Shown one piece after another: positions 25,353 to 33,660 of a stretch of DNA of 52,550 nucleotides. This DNA comes from Bacillota bacterium (GTDB taxonomy: Bacteria; Bacillota; UBA5301; JAMCQP01). The notes beneath the pieces are model-generated. The model did not search any database, was not told the DNA's origin, and saw nothing but the letters and a program-made list of their open reading frames with translations. The stretch is taken from NCBI GenBank assembly GCA_023381695.1, contig JAMCQP010000005.1, positions 1 through 52,550 of the forward strand. The letters are read 5' to 3'. A program made the translations under genes and the position numbers. Position 1 is the stretch's first letter. Each line of letters opens with the position of its first letter.

Positions 25353-25380
25353 ATCACTGATGGTGTCCACCATCAGTGAT
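25353..25380 (-). promoter_or_regulatory. Perfect 28-bp palindrome (HigA operator)
   Basis: Thirteen-base arms ATCACTGATGGTG and CACCATCAGTGAT flank a 2-bp centre, 17 bp upstream of the antitoxin start. On the minus strand TTGCTG and TTATCA, 17 bp apart, form a possible promoter that overlaps it. Confidence 0.7.
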
Positions 25381-25431
25381 AATCTTCGATGCCAACAATC
25401 AGCAAAAGCCTACCTTGCTCAGTGGAAACCT

Positions 25432-28400
25432 TTAAGGGCGTCCCCACTCCGAAAGAATTCTCTCAAGATAATGCATTACCGGCCCCTGTTTAAGATACTG
25501 ATGGGCAAACTGGTTCCGGTAGCTTCTCAGGCAGCCGTAACAGCTTGTGTCCTCATCACAGCCACAGTTGCCGCTGACCCTCTTCTGCGCTGCCTCCAAA
25601 CATGCCCGGAGGCTTTCCTTCCCTTCCAGCCGGGCCACCAGGCCCGCTCCCCCGGGCACGTTGTCGTAAAGAATGATTGGCGGCGCCGGGTATTGCGCAT
25701 CACCATACGCTACCGTCGCGTTCAGATCCGTGGAAGGCACCTCCAAAACCTCGGCCGCTCCCTCGACTATTGCATAGGCGAGCGAGAAGGCCAACCACAC
25801 CGGATCCATCTCTTCCTCCAGCGGTTGCTGAAACTGGAGTTGCAAAACGTCGGTTACAAACTCATGGCCCAGAGATACCTGGTTAAGTGTCCCGTTGCAG
25901 TACTGGCCGGCCGGGTTTTTATGCGGCTTTTTACGCTCTCTGAACCCGGCTCCGCACTGCCCGCAGACATAGAAGCCTTCTCCTCGCCGACCTTCGCAGA
26001 GTATGACCATATCGCCCGGCGAAACAGTCGTTAAGCTGACGACGCCAAAGTTGATCTTGTCGCCCTCCCTGTCCCTGAAACCCGCAAAGTAGGGGCGGGT
26101 GGTAAAGACCCTGGCTGGCCTCCGTCGGGGCTCTTCCGGCTTTTGCAGGTTCGTCATAAAGCCAAACTTCGGGTCCACATATTGAGTAATGACCATTCGT
26201 TCACAGCATTCTTCAAATTGCGGGGGTTGCTTTTCATCGCGCCAGGGTTGACGTTCAAACCGGTTATGTATCGCGCATCTGGCGTACCACCAGCGATCCC
26301 ATTCCTTTTCGGCAACTCTTTTCAGTCCATAAGAAGTCCATTCCTTCTTATTGGCAATCACCTTGCTGGTGGGCGCGAATTCAGAAATTGCAATGCCGAG
26401 ATCTCTTTGCAGCGAGACTTCAAATGCCTCCTGGCCTTGCTTTGTTCTTTGGGTGTCCAGTTCCACCACATCCACCGGGAAGCCATACTTTGGAATAATC
26501 GCCTTGCGGGAGAGAAACGAAAGAGCATCCTCCTCGGCAATGGTCTTCACCCGTGCCCTGGCCCACCCGGCGGTTTTAAAGTCTTCTCTGCCGGCTGCCG
26601 TTACCTTGAGGTCCGCAACACTTCGGTAATCACTTGAAACTTCAGCTTCCGCCAGGGAGAACCGGCTTTCGCCACCAGCGATCTTGTCAATCCAGGTCCC
26701 GTCCGCCAACCCGACCTGGACAGCCATATCGGGCGGCACAACCGCGCGCAGTGTTTCCTCAAGCTGAGCCTGGTGTTCGCGCAGAAAAACGACGAAGTCA
26801 GAAACGCCGGACGGACGAACCAAATCGGCAAAAAGGCCCTCCACCGTCCTGAATCTTTGCGGAAAAGCCCGGAAAAAAGCAGCTAGCGCCGTTGCGGCGA
26901 TGTGCCGGGTGATGATCTTCTCATTGCGAAGGTTTAAGGCGGGAGGCCGCACCTTGCCGCTCAGCATGCGCTGCGGCTCCGAGAAGTGGTACAGATCATG
27001 GGGTCCCCGCCGGCAATAAGTAATGGCAAATCCGGGATATCCCTTGCGGCGTCCGGCCCGCCCGACCCGCTGCGCATAGTTGAACGCTTCCGGGGGCACG
27101 TTGCGGAGAAAGATGATATCGAGGTCGCCCAGATCCACGCCCAGCTCAAACGTGGTGGAACAGCTTAAGATATGAATTCTGCCCTCTCTGAACTCTTTCT
27201 GAAACTCCAGGGCTTTTTCCTTATCAAGTTGCGCCGTGTGTTCCTCCACCCGCATCGTGCCTGGCAGATTCTCTTCATACAGAAGCCGGTAATGATTGGG
27301 TTCCAGATCTTTCCGGTCTACTTGCTTGAGCCTGCCAGGGCAACGATGCCTGGAGCAGACGCCGCGGACAGAGACCGTCTGAAGGCGGCCACAGGTCTCG
27401 CACTGAAAGAGCGGGCTGCCGGCTGTGATGAGATGAAGCCTCCACCAGTCGGGATTCAACCTCCGAGCATCGTCCACGGAGATGAGCAAACGCTCGGGGG
27501 GTGAAGGGGCATGTTCGTCACCCCGCTGGATGGCATCCCAAACCTCCCTTAAGGCGGCCATCGCCTGTGCAACCGCTTCTTGCTCTGAAAGATCCCCCCG
27601 CATTCTCATGAGAAGTTTGGCCAGGAAATGGGCCCTTCTTCCTGTCTGGCCATCCCAGACCCGTACACCTTTGTCCGCCGCACCGATTCGGACGCGCGTT
27701 TGAGAAGCCTGGAGGCCAAGATCACTCCATAAAACCGAAACCCCATCCTCCGTTCGCAGTTCAACCCCTTTGTTCGATCTCAGGGAATCCAAGAGAATAA
27801 ATACCAGGTCGCCTGCTTCCTGTGCGGTCAGCGACCAGGGGGACATCATAAAGATTTCAGGGATCCGAAACCACCTCGGCCATCTAACCGCCCAGCGAAC
27901 CACTCCCACTCCCTCCAGGGAGATCCTGGGCTCGTCGGTCAGGAACTCCCGGTACAGGCTAAGCCACGCCGCGCGCCGCAACTCCAGGTCGCCAATGGCA
28001 GGCGGATAGACGCCTTTCTCTTTGAAAAGGTCGCGCAGACCTATCACCAGTTCCCGCAAGGAGAGGCCTTCCGCCGTATATGGGATGAGCTTTTGGGCGG
28101 CCTTGAGAAGCAGGTTTCGACTCAATACATCTTTATACGAAGCTTCAAGGTACCAGGCAAAAAATGCCGCTTCCTGCCGCCCGTCGGCAAAGGCAAGCAC
28201 CTTCTTCCGTTCATCGGGAATCTCCTGGTAAAGTGTCGTGGCGATGACCGCCTGGGGGCCGTCCGCGCCATAAACCACCTCCCGGACCGGATCATGACCG
28301 GCGGCATGGTACCCGCAAACGCCACATCTGGCCAGTTGGTCCGGCCTATCCTCGTCCTCGGGAGGGGGTTCCTTGACTACCTGGATTACGGCATCGTGTC

Positions 28401-30114
28401 CACACTGCAGCTCGCTTTTGCTTATTTCGCCACATCGGACGCAAAGCCGGAAGATTTCTTTCTTGCCATTCTTCGGCGAGCGATCCTCTTCATCCGATTC
28501 CTCGTCTTCTTCCCCATCTTCCAGCGGCCGGAAAAAAGTCGCACCAAATTTCAGGTCACCAGGATCACGAATCGCCTCCACTAATTTGCCATCCTTAATT
28601 CTGCCCACCAAATAATGCTGCCCACATTCTCGACATAGCGCCACTTCAAAGGATGTATGTTCCTCACCTACGGCTTTGCGTTCAAGAAAGACTTCTTTCC
28701 GTGGCCAATAAGAGACAAACGCCCCCTCAAGCGATCTTAACAAAAGATGATAGCGCGCGGACAGAAGAGGCGCGTCGGAGCCAGGGTCTTGAGCCCGCAC
28801 GAGAAGTTCAACCAACCCGCCAAGCGCGGGTACTTGTTCGTCATCCGGCAGGTCGTCGAAGATTCGATTCGCAATTTCCCGAACTGCAACTGGCTTACCC
28901 GTAATAAGATTACGGAGATGAGCCGTGCGCCGGTCAAGTTGAAGCAGCCTACTCACAATGCTGAACCGGTCTTCGTTTCCCGACAACTGAATGCCAAGTT
29001 GGCTTGCCAGTTTCGCAACAGGAATTTTAGCTTCGGCATCCTGAGCTTCTAAAGCCGGATCTTCAAGCGCTTTTCCAAGCAACTGATAATCTCCTGGATG
29101 TAACCTATTAAGGCCAGGTTCAGGAATCGACTGGGTTTCACCAAGAATAACCCCATTTTGACCGAACTTCTCGCCGAATAACTCAGAAGCAAAACCGGCC
29201 ACCGCTGCTTTATCATCTTCCGCTCCCATCAGCGTGGCGCTTGTGGCAATACACCGGAAAGGCTTTGAACGCCCGCCTTCTTTCAGCCTTTGTTTCAGGC
29301 GCCGCAACAGCATCGCCATCTCCATGCCGCGAGAACCACGGTACTGATGAGCCTCGTCCAGCACAAGAAAGGTCCACCACTGAGCCATTCCCTGATCAAA
29401 GAGCGGGCTGTCGTCGGGGCGGAGCAACAAATACTCAAGCATTGAATAGTTGGTAAGGAGAACATGGGGCGGCGTACTTCGCATTTCGGAGCGCAATACC
29501 GACTCTCCTGGCAGCCGACTTGCCATGTGGTCGCGCGCGTGACGTTCGCCATCGTTTTCATCCCCGGGTGTTTCTCCAATGTATTGCCCGAAAGAAAACC
29601 GGAAGGGCGAATTTGCATCTTCAAGCTGTTTACAGATCTTCCCAAGGCGTTCGCGTTGATCATTTGCCAGGGCATTCATCGGGTAAAGGATCAACGCCCG
29701 GACACCAGGGCACAGACTACCTTCCATGAATTCCTGATAAAGATGAAGCAAAATGGGGTAAAGAAATGCCTCGGTCTTGCCGCTTCCCGTTCCCGTGGCA
29801 ACAATCACGTTGTTTCCCTCGAAAACTCCCCGGATGGCCTCTTCCTGGTGACGATAAAGATGCCTATCACCATTTATGGCTTTCAGGAATCCTTCATCCG
29901 GGCTTAATCCCAGGAGTGTCTGAAACAGGGTCCGCGGCGTCTGGCTATGTTTGAACACCGGTGTAGCCTCAAGGTACGGCCCTTTGCTCAGGCGTCCCGT
30001 CTTCAAGGCAGCTTCAAAAGACGCTCGGAGTTGTGAATCCTTAAAATAGAAGGTGGTCTTGAGGTAACGGCGGTACCTTTCTTCCACCTGCCTCGAAAGC
30101 TCTATGTGGTCCAT
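25432..30114 (-). CDS. Giant SF2 DEAH helicase with DUF1998/MrfA-type C-terminus
   Basis: This 1560-residue protein starts at ATG 30114 directly behind GAGGAGGCTACC. Motif I is GTGSGKT (108-114) and motif II DEAH (253-256). SAT, then ELGVDLGDLDIIF and QRVGRAGRRKGYPG complete a superfamily 2 helicase core. Several cysteine pairs (CRECGQ, CVRCGE, CGVCGY, CETCGR) lie in between. KVLAFADGRQEAAFF is typical of MrfA/DUF1998 helicases, and the C-terminal four-cysteine cluster (C1517, C1519, C1525, C1528) is the DUF1998 zinc site. Relatives act in DNA repair (MrfA) or defence (DISARM DrmA/B-like). It ends the cmr operon, an unusual partner. Confidence 0.85.
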   Translation of the reverse strand: MDHIELSRQVEERYRRYLKTTFYFKDSQLRASFEAALKTGRLSKGPYLEATPVFKHSQTPRTLFQTLLGLSPDEGFLKAINGDRHLYRHQEEAIRGVFEGNNVIVATGTGSGKTEAFLYPILLHLYQEFMEGSLCPGVRALILYPMNALANDQRERLGKICKQLEDANSPFRFSFGQYIGETPGDENDGERHARDHMASRLPGESVLRSEMRSTPPHVLLTNYSMLEYLLLRPDDSPLFDQGMAQWWTFLVLDEAHQYRGSRGMEMAMLLRRLKQRLKEGGRSKPFRCIATSATLMGAEDDKAAVAGFASELFGEKFGQNGVILGETQSIPEPGLNRLHPGDYQLLGKALEDPALEAQDAEAKIPVAKLASQLGIQLSGNEDRFSIVSRLLQLDRRTAHLRNLITGKPVAVREIANRIFDDLPDDEQVPALGGLVELLVRAQDPGSDAPLLSARYHLLLRSLEGAFVSYWPRKEVFLERKAVGEEHTSFEVALCRECGQHYLVGRIKDGKLVEAIRDPGDLKFGATFFRPLEDGEEDEESDEEDRSPKNGKKEIFRLCVRCGEISKSELQCGHDAVIQVVKEPPPEDEDRPDQLARCGVCGYHAAGHDPVREVVYGADGPQAVIATTLYQEIPDERKKVLAFADGRQEAAFFAWYLEASYKDVLSRNLLLKAAQKLIPYTAEGLSLRELVIGLRDLFKEKGVYPPAIGDLELRRAAWLSLYREFLTDEPRISLEGVGVVRWAVRWPRWFRIPEIFMMSPWSLTAQEAGDLVFILLDSLRSNKGVELRTEDGVSVLWSDLGLQASQTRVRIGAADKGVRVWDGQTGRRAHFLAKLLMRMRGDLSEQEAVAQAMAALREVWDAIQRGDEHAPSPPERLLISVDDARRLNPDWWRLHLITAGSPLFQCETCGRLQTVSVRGVCSRHRCPGRLKQVDRKDLEPNHYRLLYEENLPGTMRVEEHTAQLDKEKALEFQKEFREGRIHILSCSTTFELGVDLGDLDIIFLRNVPPEAFNYAQRVGRAGRRKGYPGFAITYCRRGPHDLYHFSEPQRMLSGKVRPPALNLRNEKIITRHIAATALAAFFRAFPQRFRTVEGLFADLVRPSGVSDFVVFLREHQAQLEETLRAVVPPDMAVQVGLADGTWIDKIAGGESRFSLAEAEVSSDYRSVADLKVTAAGREDFKTAGWARARVKTIAEEDALSFLSRKAIIPKYGFPVDVVELDTQRTKQGQEAFEVSLQRDLGIAISEFAPTSKVIANKKEWTSYGLKRVAEKEWDRWWYARCAIHNRFERQPWRDEKQPPQFEECCERMVITQYVDPKFGFMTNLQKPEEPRRRPARVFTTRPYFAGFRDREGDKINFGVVSLTTVSPGDMVILCEGRRGEGFYVCGQCGAGFRERKKPHKNPAGQYCNGTLNQVSLGHEFVTDVLQLQFQQPLEEEMDPVWLAFSLAYAIVEGAAEVLEVPSTDLNATVAYGDAQYPAPPIILYDNVPGGAGLVARLEGKESLRACLEAAQKRVSGNCGCDEDTSCYGCLRSYRNQFAHQYLKQGPVMHYLERILSEWGRP

Positions 30115-30160
30115 GGTAGCCTCCTCAACGCAACTTTCACCTTCGCCGGGACTTTCATTC

Positions 30161-31021
30161 TCAACGCAACTCGAACAGGTCATTTTTGTGGTTTGCGATC
30201 AAGTGGTTCTTCATCTCCTCTTCGGCCTCAATATCCTTGGCATCAGTATCATCACTGGCGTCACTTTCATAATCGCACAGCTGGCACCTGTAAATGCGTG
30301 GCAGGTCATGGATGACGTGTTTTCGAATTTCGTCGGTATCGGAAATTGGGGTAAAACTGACTTGTGCACGGCCTTCGGCACGGGAAACCCCCTTGCATTC
30401 CTTCACGATATGCTCGGAAATAACGCTGGTTGGATTATGGAGGTCATCTGATTTCGCATAGTAATTGCAGTAGGCACAGAGATAAATCTTGTATGGAAGG
30501 GAGGGGACACGTTTCCGTATCTCTTCATAATTTAAAGCCTCGAAGAAATCCGTAACATGGAGCGAACGAACATGAGACAGCATCTCTGCCTCATTGGCGG
30601 CTTCAAACCCGCAGGAAGTGCAATGCAGTTTGATCGTAAACTTACATGGGATTCCTTCATGGGTTGTTCTCTGAAAGGGTATCCACAACCTCAGCGAAGT
30701 TGTACCTATAACCTGGATCTCGGGACAGTCGCAGAAATCGCGCAACGGGATGGCAACCAGCTTCTCCGTTGCTTTTATATTGTAGGATCGGGCCTTCGAC
30801 CGTTTGAATCCTACAAGAACCTTGCCTACCCACTGGCGTTTTGGAAGGCGTAACCACAAAGCCTTTTTTGATGTCGCCGCAAAGTCGGCACGCGTCAGCG
30901 AAACAGGTTCTCCTCCCCATTCAGATGGCGCGTTATTCTCTTCCCCAACAGCCCACCAAACCCTTTCCACCAGAATGGTTACATCTACCCGAGCTACCTC
31001 CAACCCATCCTCGAAACTCAC
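30161..31021 (-). CDS. Unknown protein with three C2H2-like zinc fingers
   Basis: This 286-residue protein starts at GTG 31021, whose bases overlap the stop of the micro-ORF before it (GTGA). Residues 1-130 are a beta-rich domain I do not recognise. Then come three finger-like units: C134, C137, H150, H155 (LHCTSCGFEAANEAEMLSHV); C182, C185, H204, C209; and C246, C249, H273, H278 (YRCQLCDYES...MKNHLIANH). The third has a long acidic spacer. Finger arrays of this sort are rare in bacteria and would suit nucleic-acid or protein binding. It lies between cmr6 and the helicase gene (46-bp gap), so it may link the CRISPR complex to the helicase (inference). Confidence 0.65.
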   Translation of the reverse strand: MSFEDGLEVARVDVTILVERVWWAVGEENNAPSEWGGEPVSLTRADFAATSKKALWLRLPKRQWVGKVLVGFKRSKARSYNIKATEKLVAIPLRDFCDCPEIQVIGTTSLRLWIPFQRTTHEGIPCKFTIKLHCTSCGFEAANEAEMLSHVRSLHVTDFFEALNYEEIRKRVPSLPYKIYLCAYCNYYAKSDDLHNPTSVISEHIVKECKGVSRAEGRAQVSFTPISDTDEIRKHVIHDLPRIYRCQLCDYESDASDDTDAKDIEAEEEMKNHLIANHKNDLFELR

Positions 31022-31101
31022 ACTCCAGCAAGTTTCATCATAAGCGGGATCAGCAGGGATGGATCCTTATCTGGCGTTCCCAAAAAACTAACCGCCTTCA
31101 T
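31018..31101 (-). CDS. Micro-ORF, 27 aa, translationally coupled
   Basis: ATG 31101 overlaps the preceding stop (ATGA), and its own stop overlaps the GTG of the zinc-finger gene. The peptide is MKAVSFLGTPDKDPSLLIPL followed by MMKLAGV. The start MKAVSFLGT resembles the first strand of several CARF-type CRISPR proteins, but nothing else does. It may be a real peptide, a coupling device, or the displaced N-terminus of the zinc-finger protein after a frameshift. Confidence 0.4.
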   Translation of the reverse strand: MKAVSFLGTPDKDPSLLIPLMMKLAGV

Positions 31102-31223
31102 TTCCAGTACTCCTCCATCCCGCCCTGGACTTCCGACAACCGTGGTTGGATCAGATTCCGATCATCCTCGATCAGGAAGTAACAGAAATTGAGGACCCCT
31201 CCGCCAACCTGTAGCAAGTTCAC
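31098..31223 (-). CDS. Small ORF, 41 aa, between cmr6 and the zinc-finger gene
   Basis: It starts at GTG 31223 (or TTG 31220, which has better spacing to AGGTGAGG). It encodes VGGGVLNFCYFLIEDDRNLI followed by QPRLSEVQGGMEEYWK. It lies 30 bp after cmr6 and is coupled to the next ORF by a 4-base overlap. It is in the same frame as cmr6, so stop-codon readthrough would extend Cmr6 by about 52 residues (possible but unsupported). I do not recognise it. Confidence 0.4.
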   Translation of the reverse strand: MNLLQVGGGVLNFCYFLIEDDRNLIQPRLSEVQGGMEEYWK

Positions 31224-31253
31224 CTCACCTGGCAGCAATCCGCGCCCAAAAGG

Positions 31254-32345
31254 TCAAACCCCTTCAAACCACTCAAACGCAGCATCTTTTGCATTGATGG
31301 ATTTCACAATCAATTTGACGCGGTCGCCTGGTTTTGCGTCGGCTGGGACCGCTGATGTATTCTGAATATGACCGACCCAGCGTTGTCCGCCTGCCTCGTA
31401 GATCGCTTTCCAGCCTCCCTTTTTTGTCTTTTCCGCTGAAAGGATCGCCTCGACCCGGTCTCCGGGTTTGCACGGCGGGCGCCAGGAAGTAGCCTCCGTT
31501 GGTGCTGATCGTCCTGCTGGCCCCATGGCTGCCGTCCGCCGGTCGCCATTCGGCACTGCGCCTGTTTGCCTTACGACCTCTTCAACCTTCCTCATCCTCC
31601 CATAACCTGCATTCGTCTTTGCACCGATACCCCAATTCCCAAGGGCTTCGAGCAGCAGCTTCATTGCCAATTTAGCCCAAGCCTTCCCGGAATCGCCAGG
31701 AACATCGCAGTGGAGAGAGATCCAATATCGGCCTTTTACGCTGAGAAAAGCGATGGGAGTTGGATCATCGTAATCTGAAGGGGGCTGAGGTTCCTCGGGT
31801 TGATAGTAACTTGGATGATGCACAGTCATCACATCTATATCCAGGCAATTCGCCAGCGACTCCGGACTGATCCAGGCATCGTTAAATATGATATGTCCAC
31901 TGTCTTCCGTCCTCCCAAAGAGTACCAGAAAGTTAGCGCCGCCCCGCTCGAACCCGCTGTCGCGTGCTCCCCACACCTGATGGCAGTAATGCGATGCCAG
32001 GCCCTTAAGCGCACTTCCAGGAATAAATGGGACGCCGTAGGTATGATGCAAAGTGAGGCCCGTTTCCAAAGGCAATTCGGTTCCAAGCCCTATTATGGCC
32101 CGGCCGTCTACTTCAACCAGCTCACTTACACTATCCTTAGGCATGCCTTCCCTTAATAGAGCAAATGCCTGAATGTACACGTCTCTTGCCATTGCAGGGG
32201 CTCTGCGGACAACATCCAAAAGCTTCTTCCGGGCGTCAGGGCTGTCATCTTCAAGGAAAGAACTAAGAAGCAATCCCGCATTGGAAGTCGCATTCCATGC
32301 TACCAGATCCCGAATCCGATCCCTGCACATCTGGACCATATTCAC
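31254..32345 (-). CDS. cmr6: Type III-B CRISPR RAMP protein Cmr6 with C-terminal OB/TRAM-like extension
   Basis: This 363-residue protein starts at ATG 32345, overlapping the cmr5 stop (ATGA). The RAMP fold shows in GVPFIPGSALKGLASHYCHQ (104-123), the family block for crRNA contact, and in the glycine-rich loop GIGAKTNAGYGRM (239-251). Cmr6 normally ends soon after that loop and caps the 3' end of the crRNA-bound backbone. Here a proline- and glycine-rich linker (about 255-289) leads to residues 290-363: PGDRVEAILSAEKTKKGGWK, then VGHIQNTS and KPGDRVKLIVKSINAKDAAF. This is a small beta-rich OB- or TRAM-like nucleic-acid-binding domain (inference). Confidence 0.88.
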   Translation of the reverse strand: MNMVQMCRDRIRDLVAWNATSNAGLLLSSFLEDDSPDARKKLLDVVRRAPAMARDVYIQAFALLREGMPKDSVSELVEVDGRAIIGLGTELPLETGLTLHHTYGVPFIPGSALKGLASHYCHQVWGARDSGFERGGANFLVLFGRTEDSGHIIFNDAWISPESLANCLDIDVMTVHHPSYYQPEEPQPPSDYDDPTPIAFLSVKGRYWISLHCDVPGDSGKAWAKLAMKLLLEALGNWGIGAKTNAGYGRMRKVEEVVRQTGAVPNGDRRTAAMGPAGRSAPTEATSWRPPCKPGDRVEAILSAEKTKKGGWKAIYEAGGQRWVGHIQNTSAVPADAKPGDRVKLIVKSINAKDAAFEWFEGV

Positions 32346-32743
32346 CCCTCCTGTGGCCCTTCGGTTGGTCCGTTATTGGCCTTCTTGTTGTTCTTTTCGT
32401 CCTCAAGCAGAGCCTCTGCATATCTTTTCATCCAGGACGCCGCTGCAATGGTGTCCTGGGTAAACCGTTGATACGATAGGACCTCCTCTTCGCGACTCCT
32501 CCGGGCCAGCTCCCCTGAATTCGTACCCAAGACAATCGCCAGGCCATCGAGATATTGACCGAACTCTTCTCCTTTCTCTTTCTTGGCCTGAGCAAAAGCC
32601 ACGGCCTGGCACAGCCCGCTGTTGTGGATCAAGGCCGGGAATGTTTTGCAGACCCGTGCATAGTCCGCTTCCAAAGGACTGCCCATCTTTTGCTTAACCG
32701 CCTGGTAGGCTCTCTTTGCCCATTCCTGCTGTCGAGTAGGCAT
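32342..32743 (-). CDS. cmr5: Type III-B CRISPR small subunit Cmr5
   Basis: This 133-residue helical protein starts at ATG 32743, two bases after the cmr4 stop, with GGGGGG as ribosome-binding site. The N-terminal QQEWAKRAYQAVKQKM, the central FPALIHNSGLCQAVAFAQAK and the late SYQRFTQDTIAAASWMKRYA are the three conserved Cmr5 blocks. It forms the inner filament contacting target RNA. A charged, asparagine-rich tail follows the last helix. It overlaps cmr6 by 4 bases. Confidence 0.93.
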   Translation of the reverse strand: MPTRQQEWAKRAYQAVKQKMGSPLEADYARVCKTFPALIHNSGLCQAVAFAQAKKEKGEEFGQYLDGLAIVLGTNSGELARRSREEEVLSYQRFTQDTIAAASWMKRYAEALLEDEKNNKKANNGPTEGPQEG

Positions 32744-32745
32744 AT

Positions 32746-33660
32746 TCAATCCCCCCTCCCCGCAAACAGGCATCGAACGTATCCCTTGCCTACCGTAGCC
32801 TTTCCGCCCATCTGGCAGTTGATGGGGTCTTTACAAAACTTGTCAAGCAACTCGTCTGGGGTCAGGTTCGATCCAAAGACGCGCTCGCACCAGACTATTC
32901 CCGCCAACACGCTCTCTGCCGGCAGGCACTCCTCATACCAAAGCGCGCCTCTCGCTGTGGTTTTCTTCTCGTTATCAATCCGAATACGGGCATTGACTTC
33001 GGTACCTTGCTGGCAAAGAAAATCAAACGCAGAATCAGGAACCAGGGCCAGCCGGCGCTTCAAGAGCTCATGGTAGTCCGCCTTCTCAAATAGAGTCCTA
33101 CTCAAAAATCCCGCCCATTCATCTACCACAGCGGCATTCGGCCCATCAGGCTGTCCCACGCTAAAGTCCAGGTCCTCGAAGAATACCCGGCCGCCTGAAA
33201 CCAGGACGCTATTCCTTGTAACTAAAATGGCGCCCTGTTCCTCAACCTCAGGAACCTTCGGCAACTCCTTCATTCCCATTGCCTCCATGTCCCGAACCAG
33301 GCGCTTCAGTACCAGGGGCGCTGTAACATAAGCAAATGTCCCATAGAGACTTCTCACGGGAAGAAGCACGATCCGAGCATCAGTTATTGCAAAGGAACCG
33401 GAATGGTCATTCGCATTGCTATCAGATGCCTTTCCAAAGGCAGCCCCTACCAACGATTCATCAACATTTCGTGCGTTCGCATAATCAAGCCAGACACCTT
33501 TGACTGATGACCCCGGTATTATTGGCCAACCGGTGATCTTCTCGCGCATAATCGGAAGATCTATGAAGCTGATGCCTCGTCCCGAACCCACATGAAGCGG
33601 GGTTAGCGCGTGAATCCAATACATTCGTGAACTGTCGAAGACTCCGTTGTTCCCGTTCAT
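32746..33660 (-). CDS. cmr4: Type III-B CRISPR backbone and RNase subunit Cmr4
   Basis: This 304-residue RAMP protein starts at ATG 33660 (ATGA overlap with cmr3). YWIHALTPLHVGSGRGISFI begins the family domain, and IDLPIMREKITGWPIIPGSS, with an Asp in IDLPI, is where target-RNA cleavage is expected by homology. The block GSSVKGVWLDY and the C-terminal INCQMGGKATVGKGYVRCLF (G-rich loop) are diagnostic. Several copies make the complex backbone and cut target RNA every six bases (known for Cmr4). Confidence 0.93.
   Translation of the reverse strand: MNGNNGVFDSSRMYWIHALTPLHVGSGRGISFIDLPIMREKITGWPIIPGSSVKGVWLDYANARNVDESLVGAAFGKASDSNANDHSGSFAITDARIVLLPVRSLYGTFAYVTAPLVLKRLVRDMEAMGMKELPKVPEVEEQGAILVTRNSVLVSGGRVFFEDLDFSVGQPDGPNAAVVDEWAGFLSRTLFEKADYHELLKRRLALVPDSAFDFLCQQGTEVNARIRIDNEKKTTARGALWYEECLPAESVLAGIVWCERVFGSNLTPDELLDKFCKDPINCQMGGKATVGKGYVRCLFAGRGD

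Noticed and set aside
31018-31101. 27-codon ORF as a CARF protein relic
   Set aside because: Only the first nine residues look like a CARF first strand, which is too little to support a homology claim.
31254-31256. Stop-codon readthrough of cmr6 into the 41-codon ORF
   Set aside because: The frame is shared, but nothing supports readthrough and the ORF has its own possible start codons.
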